NCBI RefSeq assembly: GCF_029168945.1
Contig: NC_083604.1
Location: 46,619,686 to 46,683,685 of the forward strand
DNA: 64,000 nt
From: Cannabis sativa
Lineage: Eukaryota; Streptophyta; Magnoliopsida; Rosales; Cannabaceae
Direction of reading: 5' to 3'
The position numbers and the translations under genes are program-made. This document shows positions 44,422 through 55,028 of this stretch, piece after piece; within the stretch, counting starts at the first letter, position 1, and every line of letters starts with the position of its first letter. Under the pieces are notes generated by a model. It ran no database searches. It was not told the DNA's origin and was given only the letters and a program-made list of their open reading frames with translations.

Positions 44422-45312
44422 GTCTGTGTGTCACAGACCTGCATGTCACACTCACATGCCTATTTATGTCTACGTGGCGTAGGCCTATGTGTTGTGCTCA
44501 CACATCTATATATATCTACGTGGCGTAGACCTACGTGTTGCTCTCACACGTCTAATTACAATAAGGCCTTAGAATAGTTCATCTCGGTTCTAGATACCGA
44601 GTCCAACTTGATTATGCCTTGACACATAACCCTTAATCTCAATATGTAACACATAATTATTAGTGTCACCACACTATTTGTCTATTTGCTATAGACCTGC
44701 ATGTTACGCTCACATGCCTATTTATGTCTACGTGGCGTAGACCTACGTGTTGCTCTCACACGTCTATATACAATAAGGCCTCAGTAGGGTTTACCTCGGT
44801 TCTGATTACCGAGCCTAACCTGGTTATGCCTTGCTCACATAACCCTATTTATGTATATACGTAATCCATGTATTACGTTCTTTCGGTGGTTTATCCTGGT
44901 GATACATACCAGGTCTAATCCAGTTATGTCTTAAACACATAACTTCTAACATACATGCGTGTATTCAATATTTACTACAACATATATAATCTTAGGGTAA
45001 TAACCCTAACTTGCATACTATGTAATCACGCATATAATACATTTCTATATACTTAGATGACATTTACTAAGAGTATCAACCCTGACTCATGCTTTCACTG
45101 GACTCATAATATTCTAGGGTAATAACCCTAGACCGCATTAAAATTAAACTCAAGGTACTAGCTTACCGAGTCTAGTTTAATTATGCCTTAAGCGCATAAT
45201 TCATAATTCCAATATATAGATATATCCGACATGGCATAGTATTACACAACATATATCACTAGGGTAATAACCCTAGGCTATTAAACCGCTCATGTTAGGG
45301 TAATAACCCTAA
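44422..45312. repeat. Gypsy-2 LTR hairpin array, about 20 stem-loops
   Basis: Perfect short hairpins follow one another. With 6-bp arms and a 7-nt loop: GCATGT (44441-44459, 44699-44717), ATGTGT (44487-44505), ACGTGT (44533-44551, 44745-44763), CTCGGT (44583-44601, 44795-44813) and CCTGGT (44895-44913). GTTATGT (44923-44943) has 7-bp arms and a 7-nt loop. Others have short loops: GTCTGTG (44422), TCTACG (44515, 44727), TAGTGT (44661), GTCTAT (44680), ACGTAAT (44859), and four AGGGTAATAACCCT units (about 44992, 45114, 45259, 45295). Part of the order repeats with a 212-258 bp period. Confidence 0.85.
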
Positions 45313-45661
45313 TCCTGGTTGCAATTACTCACATATATCACATTCAACATAAGTGCCACGGCGCATACTCTACGTGCAAACTACTGTCTTACCTATTGTC
45401 CCGCAATAACAGAGATTCCAAACCCCTGGGTGCTCCGGATCAGGTGCCGGTAATCCTAGTCACACAATCCGGGATTTTACAAATAGGGTTAATCCCCAAT
45501 TTCACTTTCACAAAATATAAACATGGCATTCAAAACACAGATAATCAAATAGAGCTCGGAACGAGCTTTCCAACGATATAAAGAACGTCCCAAACGGAGT
45601 CCCGAGTCAAAAGTTATGGCCAAAACAAAATTGAGAAAAACAGAATTTCGCACTGCCAAAT

Positions 45662-45701
45662 CCAGTCGCGACGGCCGAAAATCCCGTCGCGACGACTGGG
45701 T
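45662..45701. repeat. GTCGCGAC palindrome pair in Gypsy-2 LTR
   Basis: CCAGTCGCGACGG (45662-45674) and an inverted copy ending GTCGCGACGACTGG (45686-45699) form an imperfect hairpin, each arm containing the self-complementary GTCGCGAC. The place in the LTR corresponds to the palindromes at 17511-17562 in Gypsy-1. Confidence 0.7.
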
Positions 45702-46841
45702 TTAGAACACCCCAAAACTCCATTTTTAAGGTCTTAAAATGCCAACCTTTCCTAGATTTCGAACCCCAACCAAACATAGGGTAAAAATACAAAATTCATG
45801 CATTAATCCTTAACCAAAATCAGATTTAATCAATATAAAAATTAACCTCCAAACATTGAGCTAAATTTCCCACTAATTCAAGCTCAAACCTTGAATCTTT
45901 AAATTCAAACACAAGCTCAAGAAGAACATACAATTCAGAGCTGCATAAGATAATGGAAACACCAAAACAAACTCTAATAATCCCACACAACATTCAAGTT
46001 GCAATCCATATGGTCTCAATAGCTCGAACACATTAAAAATTACCAATATCACCAGTAATTCACCAACATGCAACAAATCTCAAATGAACATCAAGAACAT
46101 CAAACCTAAAGTCAAAAAATATTCACATACCAGAATTTAATCATAAACAAAAAGGATCAAGAAGTTTTACCACAAATTTCTAAGCTCCAAGCACCAAAAT
46201 CACCCAAACTCCTTAACTTTTCTCCAATCCAAGCCTTAATTTCAAAGTTGTAAAATATTGAAGATGATAAAGAGAGAGGAAGAGGGGGTCGGGTTAAGGA
46301 GAGAGAGAGGACCCAGAATTTCTAATTTCATTTCCTCAAAATTCAGCTTTTATTAAAGTAAATCAAATAAGGTCAAAAGACCATTTTGCCCCAAAGGCCA
46401 ATTTTCACCTATTCACACATACAAGGGCATTCTAGTGAATTCATACTCAATTATTTTCAAATAAAAATTCAGATTATCACCCATAAATAATAATGCTAAA
46501 TAAATCAATCCAATTTATATTTCGGGCCCGAACCCGGTTCGGCCCGAAATACCCGGTTGTGACTATACCGCGCCAACCTGTCAGAACACCCCTGAAAAGA
46601 CAACACAGTCATACTACATGATAATATAGTTCCATTAAGCACGTAATTAAATTAATTTCATCATTTTACCCTTCTCGGGTCATAATTACTAAAATGCCCC
46701 TGGCTCACCAACGGGGTCTTAACATATAATTAATCAAATTAATTCACATATACTGAATTATATAATAATATAATTCCTCAATTATTCATAATTATCTAAT
46801 TAGGGTTTTGCTAATCCATTCCTTAATTCTAGGGTACTACA

Positions 46842-46888
46842 ATTACCCCCTCCTTATAGAAATTTCGTCCCGAAATTTACCTGAACAT
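46842..46888 (-). promoter_or_regulatory. Gypsy-2 polypurine tract and interior stub
   Basis: Minus-strand GGAGGGGGTAAT next to the LTR, then about 35 bp of interior. The sequence then switches to Copia-2C at TTGGATGAATGG. Confidence 0.7.
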
Positions 46889-49238
46889 TGGATGAATGGT
46901 TTATAAATCATTTGCTTATGATGTCACTCTAATTTCTCTTATGAAATGGATGGCGCAAAAGATTATATTCCTAACATTCTATCCCGAAATGATATATATC
47001 CTTGATCTTATAGAATCTCCTACTTGTTTATGTTTACTTTAAGCAACTTAAACTTAGAGTTAGATTAGTAGTGGTGGTCCAAGAGAGAATAATCACTCAT
47101 TGTATATTTAGTATAAATTTAAGTCTTTGACTTTAAATTTTAGATTCCAAATAGAAATTTTAAATTTCAGTTTCCTAGAATACATTGGACAATACAGTAT
47201 GACTTTCACATGTTATTAATATCAATTTTCTGTCAATGGATCCAAACTGTATGTTTATGTATGGAATATGTGTTTAGTATTTTGTGACCAAGATTCACTT
47301 GGACTATTCTAAGAACTCTTTATTGTAACTAAACCTAAGTCATCAAAGGACACAACCACATTTTAGTATCTATGACATTTGTATCTTGTTCATAGTGGTT
47401 TTGGCAAAGATCATTCTTCGGAAAGAGTCAATATGCCAATATCCACTTGAAAGTAGGATCATCTGTATTTGCACACATGGATGTACATTCAAGGGTGGAT
47501 ATGAGTTATCGTTATATTATTAATATGATCACTCTAGATTTTACCTTATGCAAAGAAATTTGAAATGTTTATGAAATTTCATGAATTTCTAGCAATTTTG
47601 AAAAATATTAAGGTAAGTGGTTAAAGATCTTGCGAGCTGATAGTGGTGGAGAAATATTTGGTAAATATGCAGTGCAAAGATCATTAAGTTGAATTTTGAA
47701 TTGTATGCAAACTTACCTCCCTAGAAATTCAATTTGCACAATGATGAAATTAAAAGATTTATGATTAGTCACTAGCTGTTGCCTGATTCCTTCTAGGGAA
47801 TACCCTAGTTATAGAAAAATTTCAGAATGATGGAATGGTTGTGTACTTAGTATAAACCATTACTAGATTCATGGATGTTCTGATCATGACCTTAAGAAAA
47901 GCTAGGACTGTTAACTTTGCAGTTTTGATAGCTATTCTAAGTGATTAGGGGTGGACCATCCCATGGTCATTAAGATAAGAAAGTATTTGTTTCAAAAAAT
48001 ACTACTTTTCTAAGAAAATGACTAAGTTTGAAAATATAGTAGCAAAGTAGAGGAAATACTTTTTTTTTCTTAATTCCAGAAGTGTTCTATCACCTTATTC
48101 GATATAAGATGGTCCCACTACCTCTGTTTTCTCTATAAAACCGATGAGGATAATACCACTTAGATTCTTAGAGGGAAAGTCACGGTACCTTGTCGTAGTG
48201 GGAGGGTTTCAAGGAACTCACCCAGTTATGACTTGGAAGACACCTGTGATGAAATCCATTGTTAGTTTAAAAAAGTAATGGATTGTTAGAATAAGGAACT
48301 AAGAAGTAAAGCCAAGAGAACTATGGTTAAAACCATTCATATGGAATAACTAAAAAATTTTATTACAAGGATAAGAAAGGAAATTTTGATAATTAAGTCT
48401 CTTCAATGGACTCAACAAAACTTCTTATTCCTAGTATTATAGGTTTGAGTTTATCTAAATCTATGGCTTATGGTATGCCTGGTGATTTACTTACTCTAGT
48501 GCAAGCAACATACTTTAGTAAGATGCTGGAGCATTTTTCTAATGGCTACATCTATAGAAGCTTCTCGACTTCTAGCCATAGATTTTATTTATCTAAGGAA
48601 ATGTTTCAACTATTCTAGAAAAGATAAAGGCCAAAGAAAGAATTCCTTAGGATCAACACTGGGAGGTCTCAGATATGCTTTGCTATGCATTAGACCAGAC
48701 ACATGCTGTTGAGTGGGAGTAATGAGTAGGTATCAGATTAATCCAGGATAGGAACATTGGAAGACAATCAAGTAAAGCTTAAGATCAAGAAGAGGAACTA
48801 TATGTTAGTCGATAAGGCTGGTATTTAAAACTCTAAGACTACACCAAATCAGGTTTCTAGACTTGCCTTAGTGCTAGAAAGTCTGCTGATGAGATGGTGA
48901 TTACTCTGGGTGGAGTAGTGATTTTTGGAGAAGTGTAAAAACCGATCTGGAATCTGTAAATCTATCGTGAGACTGAATGTTAAAGTTGTAGGAAAGATAC
49001 TTATTCAGTTTATGGAAAGTTCTATACATTTTAGAGGAGTAGACATACAGAGAGGAATTTTACAATATCAAGAATTTTGTGATTAAGGATATGTAATTGT
49101 TAAGGAAAGGTTGTATTGTATACAACCTGTCAGATCCTATTACAGAGAGAATACTACATACTACACTTGATCTGGATATCAAGGTGTTGAGATTATTTAA
49201 AATGCACTTTTTGTTTTATATTAGTGCAAGTGGGAGTT
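46889..49238 (+). pseudogene. Copia-2C pol relic and polypurine tract
   Basis: Equivalent to about 12835-14655 of Copia-2A plus the 3' part that 2A lacks. Integrase words ILR.D.GGE lie at about 47628-47655. The reverse transcriptase end (GLRYALLCIRPDT, VMSRYQINPG, EHWKTIK) is at about 48665-48775. Stops at 47609-47611 and 48773-48775 coincide with those in 2A and 2E. The region ends in GCAAGTGGGAGTT, the polypurine tract, at about 49226-49238. The ORF at 48406-48618 is not conserved. The element made no protein of its own. Confidence 0.72.
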
Positions 49239-50223
49239 TGTTGGATTTTGTGCCTTAAATAAAACTCATTTCAATATAATCAGATTTAGTAATTATTGAA
49301 GATCAGAAATCATTCTATGTTGCATGGTTCACATGATTTATTTCATGATTATATTTAATGTATAAATTCTATTAAGTCCAGAACTTATATAAATATGTAT
49401 ATATTTGTTCATGATTATAGTGTTATCAGCACAATGGAATATAATCATGATTATATGTTTAAAAGTTTAATTCCCATGATTTGTCAGTTCACGGGATTTA
49501 GACTGGCATGATAATCAGCGATAAGGTATACTTACACCTTGGATAAGTGTTATGTCCTTTCCAGGAGATTGGCAAAGTTTACCAGTATCGGATGTATGGA
49601 ATATACATTGGAAGGGACCGATATTGATCTTGGATAAGATATTATAAACTTTCCGTTATATCTTTCTAAGTCAATATCAATGGTTGATCTTAGGTCTATG
49701 GATCTTAATCCTGATATGGTTAGGTTCAACTTAGTTGTACTATTTATGTTCTTGGAACTGTTCGTGGAAGCTAACTTTTGGTTCTGGTGGATACTTACAT
49801 CTTGGGAACATGGTAGCTCAATTGAGTGGGAGCGCTAATCATAGATATGGAATTTATAGCTTTTATAGGTATTTAGAAGTGAAACGATGATTTCCTTCGA
49901 GCTTGGCTGAATATACATAAATGATTGAGATGTCATTTCAGTAATTATATTAGTTTACTGAAATATCATTTATAGGTAGCTAAGTGTTTTAAGGATAAAA
50001 TACATTGAAGGGTAGAATGGTAAATTAGTCCCTATTCAATGTAGATCATCTATAGAGGATCCTTGACTATTAGGATTGTAACAATAGATAATCATTAACA
50101 TATCTATATCGTGGTACACATAGAGCGTTCTATATAACTGAGAGTGTTATTCAATTCCAAATCTATAGTGGCGCAAGGCGGAATTAATAAGTTGAGGATT
50201 TACTTAGTGAATTCTAGATCTAC
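49239..50223 (+). repeat. Copia-2C 3' LTR, truncated
   Basis: Starts TGTTGGATTTTGTGCC after the polypurine tract. It has the segment missing from its own 5' LTR (about 49779-50090), so that deletion came after insertion. Cut by Gypsy-3 at 50224; the remaining half is not found downstream. Confidence 0.85.
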
Positions 50224-52105
50224 TGTAACAACCTAACTAATTTAGGTGTGTTAGCGTGATTTTTAACATACTATGTCGCTCGATGCTGATCAACGAGATT
50301 AATGAAAAACGTGATTAATTAAAATTTGCTTATTTAATTAGAAAATTAAAATAATATATTATAAAATCTCGGGATCCCGTTTAGAAAATACATTTGCAAA
50401 AGTTTGCTATTCATATACAAAAGTTTTGTCACCTAGCGACTATACAATAAAAAGCCCTGATGTCCCAAAGATCATACGCTCCAGGCCTAACCCCCCCCGA
50501 CATGTACAATCTTCACCTACTCACTCTCACGACTCCTCAACTTTAGTCTTGCCCTTACCTACACATGGAAATAGCGCTGTGAGTCGATAGACTTAGTAAG
50601 AAAAACATAGCATAAACATAATAATATCCTAGGTTATAACCTGGCGCCCATACACCTGATCATAACCCTAATTGAGTCAGGAACGTTCTTGACAAAGTTT
50701 GATTAACCGCGAATCTAGCCTATACTCAGTACTCTAGTCGTACTGATGTGGTAGCAGATAACTCATACTATCTGATGCCCTGGTATGCTAATCTGAGGGC
50801 TATAAGTTTGCCTATTCCGACGGCAACTAATATGTACGCTAAACATGTATAAACATATGCATAACATTATAGTAATCTTACCTCAATTCTGAATTCTAGT
50901 GTGCCGGCCAACCTCAGTGGAATAACTGCTCGGCGAATTACAGACTCCTAAATCACATCGATAACAACATGCATAAGTGACATGCTAAACCACAACCGAG
51001 ACTTAGGTTTTAAACCAAAACCCTATCTACTGCAACTTAATATGGCAATACCCTGAACTAGCAGGGAGTTAACCAACCGAGGCTCTGAAACTAGAAGGAA
51101 TCGACAACATAAATTTGTCAGGAATCCCAGCTGTTAAATCCTAGTAACCTGGTTTACATGCATTCTAAAATCGGTTAGCCGGTTTTACCCAGAAAACCCA
51201 TAACAAACCAAACCCTAACCAAATCGATTCCAAACCTTCCAGACCTACATATTATACCCCAATAAATATTTTCCAAGCAATAAAACAACTACCCAAGCTC
51301 AAAATCTAAAATCACCATTAAAGACAAAAATTTGAGTTCTAAAACTCAACTTTGTCAAATAACCAAAACAAGCTATCATTTAACTTCAAATCAGCTCAAT
51401 AAACATAATTCTAACTTCAGAATATCTCAATGAAAATAAATCACAAGAACAGCAACCTCAACCCTAAAACAAGCAAAACTTACGAAAACAAGAAGGAAAA
51501 GTTTGAGGGGTTTATACCTTGAATTGAAATGCTAGGCTCTTACTAGAAATTTGAGTTGAAACTAGAAAAACTTCAATTCTTGTTGGTTCTAGGGTGCTTC
51601 GAGAAAGAGAGAGAGCTTTGGAGAGAGAGAGGGTTTATTTTCTTAATTTCTATTTTTTGTAAAATATGAAATGAATAAAAGGTTTTATTATTTAATAACA
51701 TAATTACATTCAGCATAATAAATCTATTAATGTCCACTAAAGGACAAAATATTAACTTAGGCAAAATGACCATTTTGCTCCTCCCAAACAAACTAATCAT
51801 AAAAATTACCTAGGGGTATTTTGGTTAATTCTAAAATCTCGACTATTCCTGATATTCCCAATGTCTAACTATATTGCCCCGCTATACTAAAAATACTAAG
51901 ATGTGATTCTACTAGCCAAACACCGCATTCTAATGTTACTGGGCACAAAACATGCAAAATTATGAAATTCTGTAAATGACACATAAAATGAATTCTGAAT
52001 TCAAATAAATCATCATAAATTAATAATTCAAAGCTAACAAACAAGTTTCATAATTAAACCCTAATTATCTGCTAATTTCCAAATTAAATCTAAGCAGTCT
52101 TTACA
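50224..52105 (-). repeat. Gypsy-3 3' LTR
   Basis: 1,882 bp. Contains hairpins CAGTAC-TCTAGTC-GTACTG (50727-50745), CAGATA-N8-TATCTG (50755-50774), GCCCT...AGGGC (about 50777-50800) and TTGCC...GGCAA (about 50808-50826) in a row, at the same relative place as the arrays of Gypsy-1 and Gypsy-2. Confidence 0.82.
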
Positions 52106-53192
52106 ATTATCCCTCCTTAAAAGGATTTCGTCCTCGAAATCTAACCTAAACAACTCTGAATATTGAGCTCTCATGTCGGATTCTAACTCCCAGGTGGCTT
52201 CCTCCACCTTGCTATTTCTCCAGAGTACTTTGACCAAAACTATGGTCTTGTTCCGAAGGACCTTATCTTTTCTATCTAAGCTAGATCTGAACTGGTTGTT
52301 CTTCGTATGATAAGTCCGGTTACAGCTCAAGATTTTCATAACTTAATACATGAGTAGGGTCTGAAACGTACTTCCTTAGCATAGAGACATGGAATATGTT
52401 GTGAACTGCTGAAAGAGTTGGAGGCAAAGTTAAACGATATGCCACTTGTCCAACCTTCCCGAGAATCTTGAAAGATCCTGTAAATCTAAGGCATAACTTT
52501 CCTCTTTTCCCGAAACGCTTGATCCCTTACTTGAAACTCTACATTTCTACGTTTCAGATCTACAGAACTCTTTTGCCTGCTCTGAGAGGCAAGCATTCTG
52601 GCTTTAATCTTTTCAATTGCTTCATTGGTCCGTTGTACTAATTCTGGAGCTAAGTATTTCTTCTCCCCTATTTCATCCCAATGAATGGGAGATCTACACT
52701 TTCTGCCATATAACAGTTCATAGGAAGCCATCCCTATCGTACTTTGATAACTATTACGAGAACTCTATCAACGGTAGGTACTTACTCTAGGAGCCTTCGA
52801 AATCCATAATACAGACTCATAACATATCTTCCAGTATCTGAATTGTCCTTTCAGACTGTCCATCATTTAGAGGATGAAAAGCTGTACTGAATTTCAGTTT
52901 GGTACCCTTAGCGCGTTGCAAACTCTGCTAGAATTTAGAGGTAAACTTCAGATCTCTATCTGAAACTATGAACTTTGGCACACCATGCAATCTTACTATC
53001 TCTTTAACGTACAAATTCGCATAGTGATCCACTGAAAAGGTTGTCTTAACTGGTAGAAAATGTGCAGACTCTGTGAGTTGATCAACCACAACCCAAATTG
53101 AATCAAATAAACCCGTGGTTCTGGGTAATCTAACCACGAAGTCCATCGTGATATCTTCCCACTTCCACTCAGATAGTTTTAAAGGCTGCAAC
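52061..53192 (-). pseudogene. Gypsy-3 integrase and chromodomain-like tail, decayed
   Basis: Three minus-strand open pieces align in order with the Gypsy-1 integrase. 52928-53191 has SEWKWEDITMDFVV (first Asp) and IVSDRDLKF (second Asp). 52486-52731 has ELLYGRKCRSPIHWDE and a KARMLASQSRQKS linker. 52061-52339 has VLRNKTIVLVKVLWRNSKVEEATWELESDM, nearly identical to Gypsy-1. The segment with the catalytic Glu (about 52740-52925) is frame-broken. The tail is the best-kept part. Nothing functional remains. Confidence 0.82.
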
Positions 53193-53515
53193 TGTTGGAA
53201 TTATGTTTTACCAGAATCTAGATTTACTAACCAGTATGTTTCATTAACATCCAAATATGAATTTCTAAAACAATGAAATTAAACACATATAAAGTTTTAG
53301 AAAACCTTACATTGTTTGCAGCGGAATAATATGTCTCCTTCGACTCAGATCTCTAACCCTTGTATCCTTTCTGTCACAGAGTATCACCAAGATCTGTGCC
53401 CGAATGTCCTTCTCTTCAGTTTGGATTCTTCACAATCTTCCATACTATGATTGAGATATCACTTGATGTGTGTGGGCACTACTCTATCAATGAAGGTTTT
53501 CGAAAATTGAAGAAG

Positions 53516-53602
<87 letters not shown>

Positions 53603-53686
53603 CGGCTATAGAAGGATAGTGAGTGCTCAACTTTTCTGAAGGCAAAAATTTCTGATTTTCAATCTCTTGTTAAGTGTGAGCCATAA
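53193..53686 (-). repeat. Copia-2F: fragment of a minus-strand Copia-2 LTR
   Basis: Starts TGTTGGAATTATGTTTTACC, like the LTR edge at 55029, and follows it through the conserved GTGTGTGGGCACTACTC block. An expanded AG run lies at 53519-53600. Similarity fades near 53650, and a CACTA terminus begins at 53687. Confidence 0.7.
53519..53600. repeat. (AG)41 microsatellite
   Basis: 82 bp of uninterrupted AG inside the Copia-2F LTR. Homologous LTRs have only a few AG units here (55377-55388, 63693-63704). It encodes the Arg-Glu repeat of the spurious ORF at 53360-53611. Confidence 0.95.
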
Positions 53687-55028
53687 CACTACTAGAAAAT
53701 TGGGTTTTAGTGACACATATTAAGTAACTCTAAAACTGTATAGTGACACTTCAACGCGCGTCACTAATGAGGCTGACTGGAAAGGAAGTTTTTAGTGACA
53801 CTCCACACGTGTCACTGAAACCTTTTGCATCCACTCATTGCGCATCACTATAAGCATCTAGAGTTAGACTGAAAAAGTAACAGCAACTCACAAAAAACGT
53901 CACTATATCTTTTTTTAAAAAATTTATTTTAATTTTATAGATATAGTGACACACAAAAAGAATCACTATCTTATTTGTTTTTTTAAAAAATATATATTTA
54001 ATTTTTTAATTCTGATTTTATATATTATAAAAATTATAAATAGTAATTTAATTAATTATATATTAATACTATTAAATTTAACAATTACAAATACTAATAT
54101 AATAACTAATATAAATCTCATATATATTAAGAAATTTACTAATTATAGGAGATTACCTTTTTTTTTTACTTTTACATTTTAATTTTATGCTATTTATTTT
54201 TCTAAAACTTATTTTACATAATTACCTCCAAATAAATATTTTATAATCAATTTTAAATTTTCTTCGTAAATTTACTAAAAATTACAAAATAATCACCAAA
54301 AATTACAAAATAATCACATAATAACATACAATAGTATAAACTAAAATAAATAAAAATTGAGAAAAGAGAAGCTTAATTTCAGTACACCACGTAGCCCAAT
54401 AGGCAAGGAAAGAAAAAAGGTAAGAGAAAGAGAGCCCAAACAAGATTATTATTAGGTTAACAAAATCAATGGCAACATAGTCCGTACTACTCAGCACAGA
54501 GAGACTAACATCCCCATCAGATCACTGAAAATGTACAGAAATGCCGCTATAGCCTTCGTCTTCGTTATCCTTCTGGTAATCTCTTACTCCATTTCAATAG
54601 GCACCGTCGACCTCAGATCATACTTCACAGATTTGTGAACCACAAACAACAAATCGTCGTCGACAACCATCTCGAAACGTCGAACGTAACTCTGAAGATC
54701 CACCGACGAGATTCAAACACCTAGATCCAGGATAGATTCAAACAATTTTCACATTTAAAGAGAGAGAAACAAAAAAAAAACCGATTGAAAAGAGAGATCG
54801 TCGGAAGCCATTTGACCCTGCCATTGCACGGGTTCGCCTAAGGAGAGACGGGTTCGTCTAAGGAGTGATAGGTTCGCCTGTGTTCAGGTCGCCTGCCTGA
54901 ATCGCAGCTTGAAAAAATAGAGAGGGAGAGAGCGGCTGCATCGCAAAAAATAGAGAGGGAGGGAGCGGCTGTTATAAGAGTAGATTAGGGTTTTATGTTA
55001 AGTTAAGAGAGAGACAAAGAGATATATA
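53687..55028. mobile_element. CACTA-type element, left end, cut by Copia-2E
   Basis: Starts CACTACTAGAAAATTGGG, a typical CACTA terminus. Subterminal copies of AGTGACAC follow in both orientations (53714, 53742, 53792, 53947 and others). Then come about 350 bp of AT-rich DNA and a GC-richer part (54360-55000) with a small signal-anchor-like ORF and repeated GGTTCGCCTAAGGAG and AATAGAGAGGGAG words. The other terminus is not in the window; it may lie beyond Copia-2E. No transposase is seen. Confidence 0.6.
54531..54638 (+). CDS. Small ORF, possible captured first exon (hypothetical)
   Basis: A 35-codon ORF with a short basic N-terminus, then about 16 hydrophobic residues (AAIAFVFVILLVIS), then a polar end with TVDLRSYF and a stop. 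This resembles the cytosolic stub and membrane anchor of a secretory-pathway protein. It lies in the GC-richer part of a CACTA-type element, whose members often pick up gene pieces. GT dinucleotides near 54576 and 54635 could be splice donors, so the true coding part might be shorter. I do not recognise the parent gene; chance origin is possible. Confidence 0.3.
   Translation: MYRNAAIAFVFVILLVISYSISIGTVDLRSYFTDL

Larger units (their letters stand above)
43974..46841 (-). repeat. Gypsy-2 LTR (single, 2.87 kb)
   Basis: Starts TGTAACGCCCTAA and ends GGTACTACA. It is followed by a minus-strand polypurine tract (GGAGGGGGTAAT) and a few dozen bases of interior (AATTTCGTCCCGAAATTT) resembling the Gypsy-1 end (GGATTTCGTCCTCC). 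So it is the 3' LTR of a minus-strand chromovirus-like element. The rest of that element is gone, and the join at about 46888 runs into Copia-2C pol. It carries a large hairpin array at 44422-45312 and a GTCGCGAC palindrome pair at 45665-45693. Small ORFs (45396, 45607, 45873) are unsupported. Confidence 0.8.
29693..50223 (+). mobile_element. Copia-2C: Copia-2 copy split by Tat, Gypsy-2 and Gypsy-3
   Basis: The 5' LTR is at 29693-29949 plus 42298-43588, interrupted by the Tat element. The interior is 43589-49238, interrupted at 43974 by the Gypsy-2 LTR. The 3' LTR starts at 49239 and is cut at 50223 by Gypsy-3. The polypurine tract GCAAGTGGGAGTT adjoins the 3' LTR. The interior lacks the region equivalent to about 9310-12830 of Copia-2A. 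The 5' LTR lacks about 300 bp at position 42582. The primer-binding site is missing: the LTR end runs straight into AAACGATAAATATG. Confidence 0.82.
50224..53192 (-). mobile_element. Gypsy-3: truncated chromovirus-like element
   Basis: One LTR (50224-52105, TGTAACAACCTAA...TTTACA), a minus-strand polypurine tract (AAGGAGGGATAAT), and about 1.1 kb of pol 3' end. Integrase pieces are homologous to Gypsy-1 but more decayed. The 5' two-thirds of the element is missing; at 53193 a Copia-2 LTR in the opposite orientation begins. The target duplication (left TCTAC) cannot be paired. Confidence 0.82.

Noticed and set aside
44422..45312. CRISPR-like array
   Set aside because: Repeats are short palindromes with different sequences and no constant repeat or unique spacers; the setting is a plant LTR.
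44992..45312. Interstitial telomere repeat (AACCCTAA words)
   Set aside because: The words come from AGGGTAATAACCCT palindromes and are not head-to-tail TTTAGGG repeats.
53360..53611. 83-residue ORF ending in a long Arg-Glu repeat
   Set aside because: The repeat is the translation of an (AG)41 microsatellite in a Copia-2 LTR; homologous LTRs lack the ORF.
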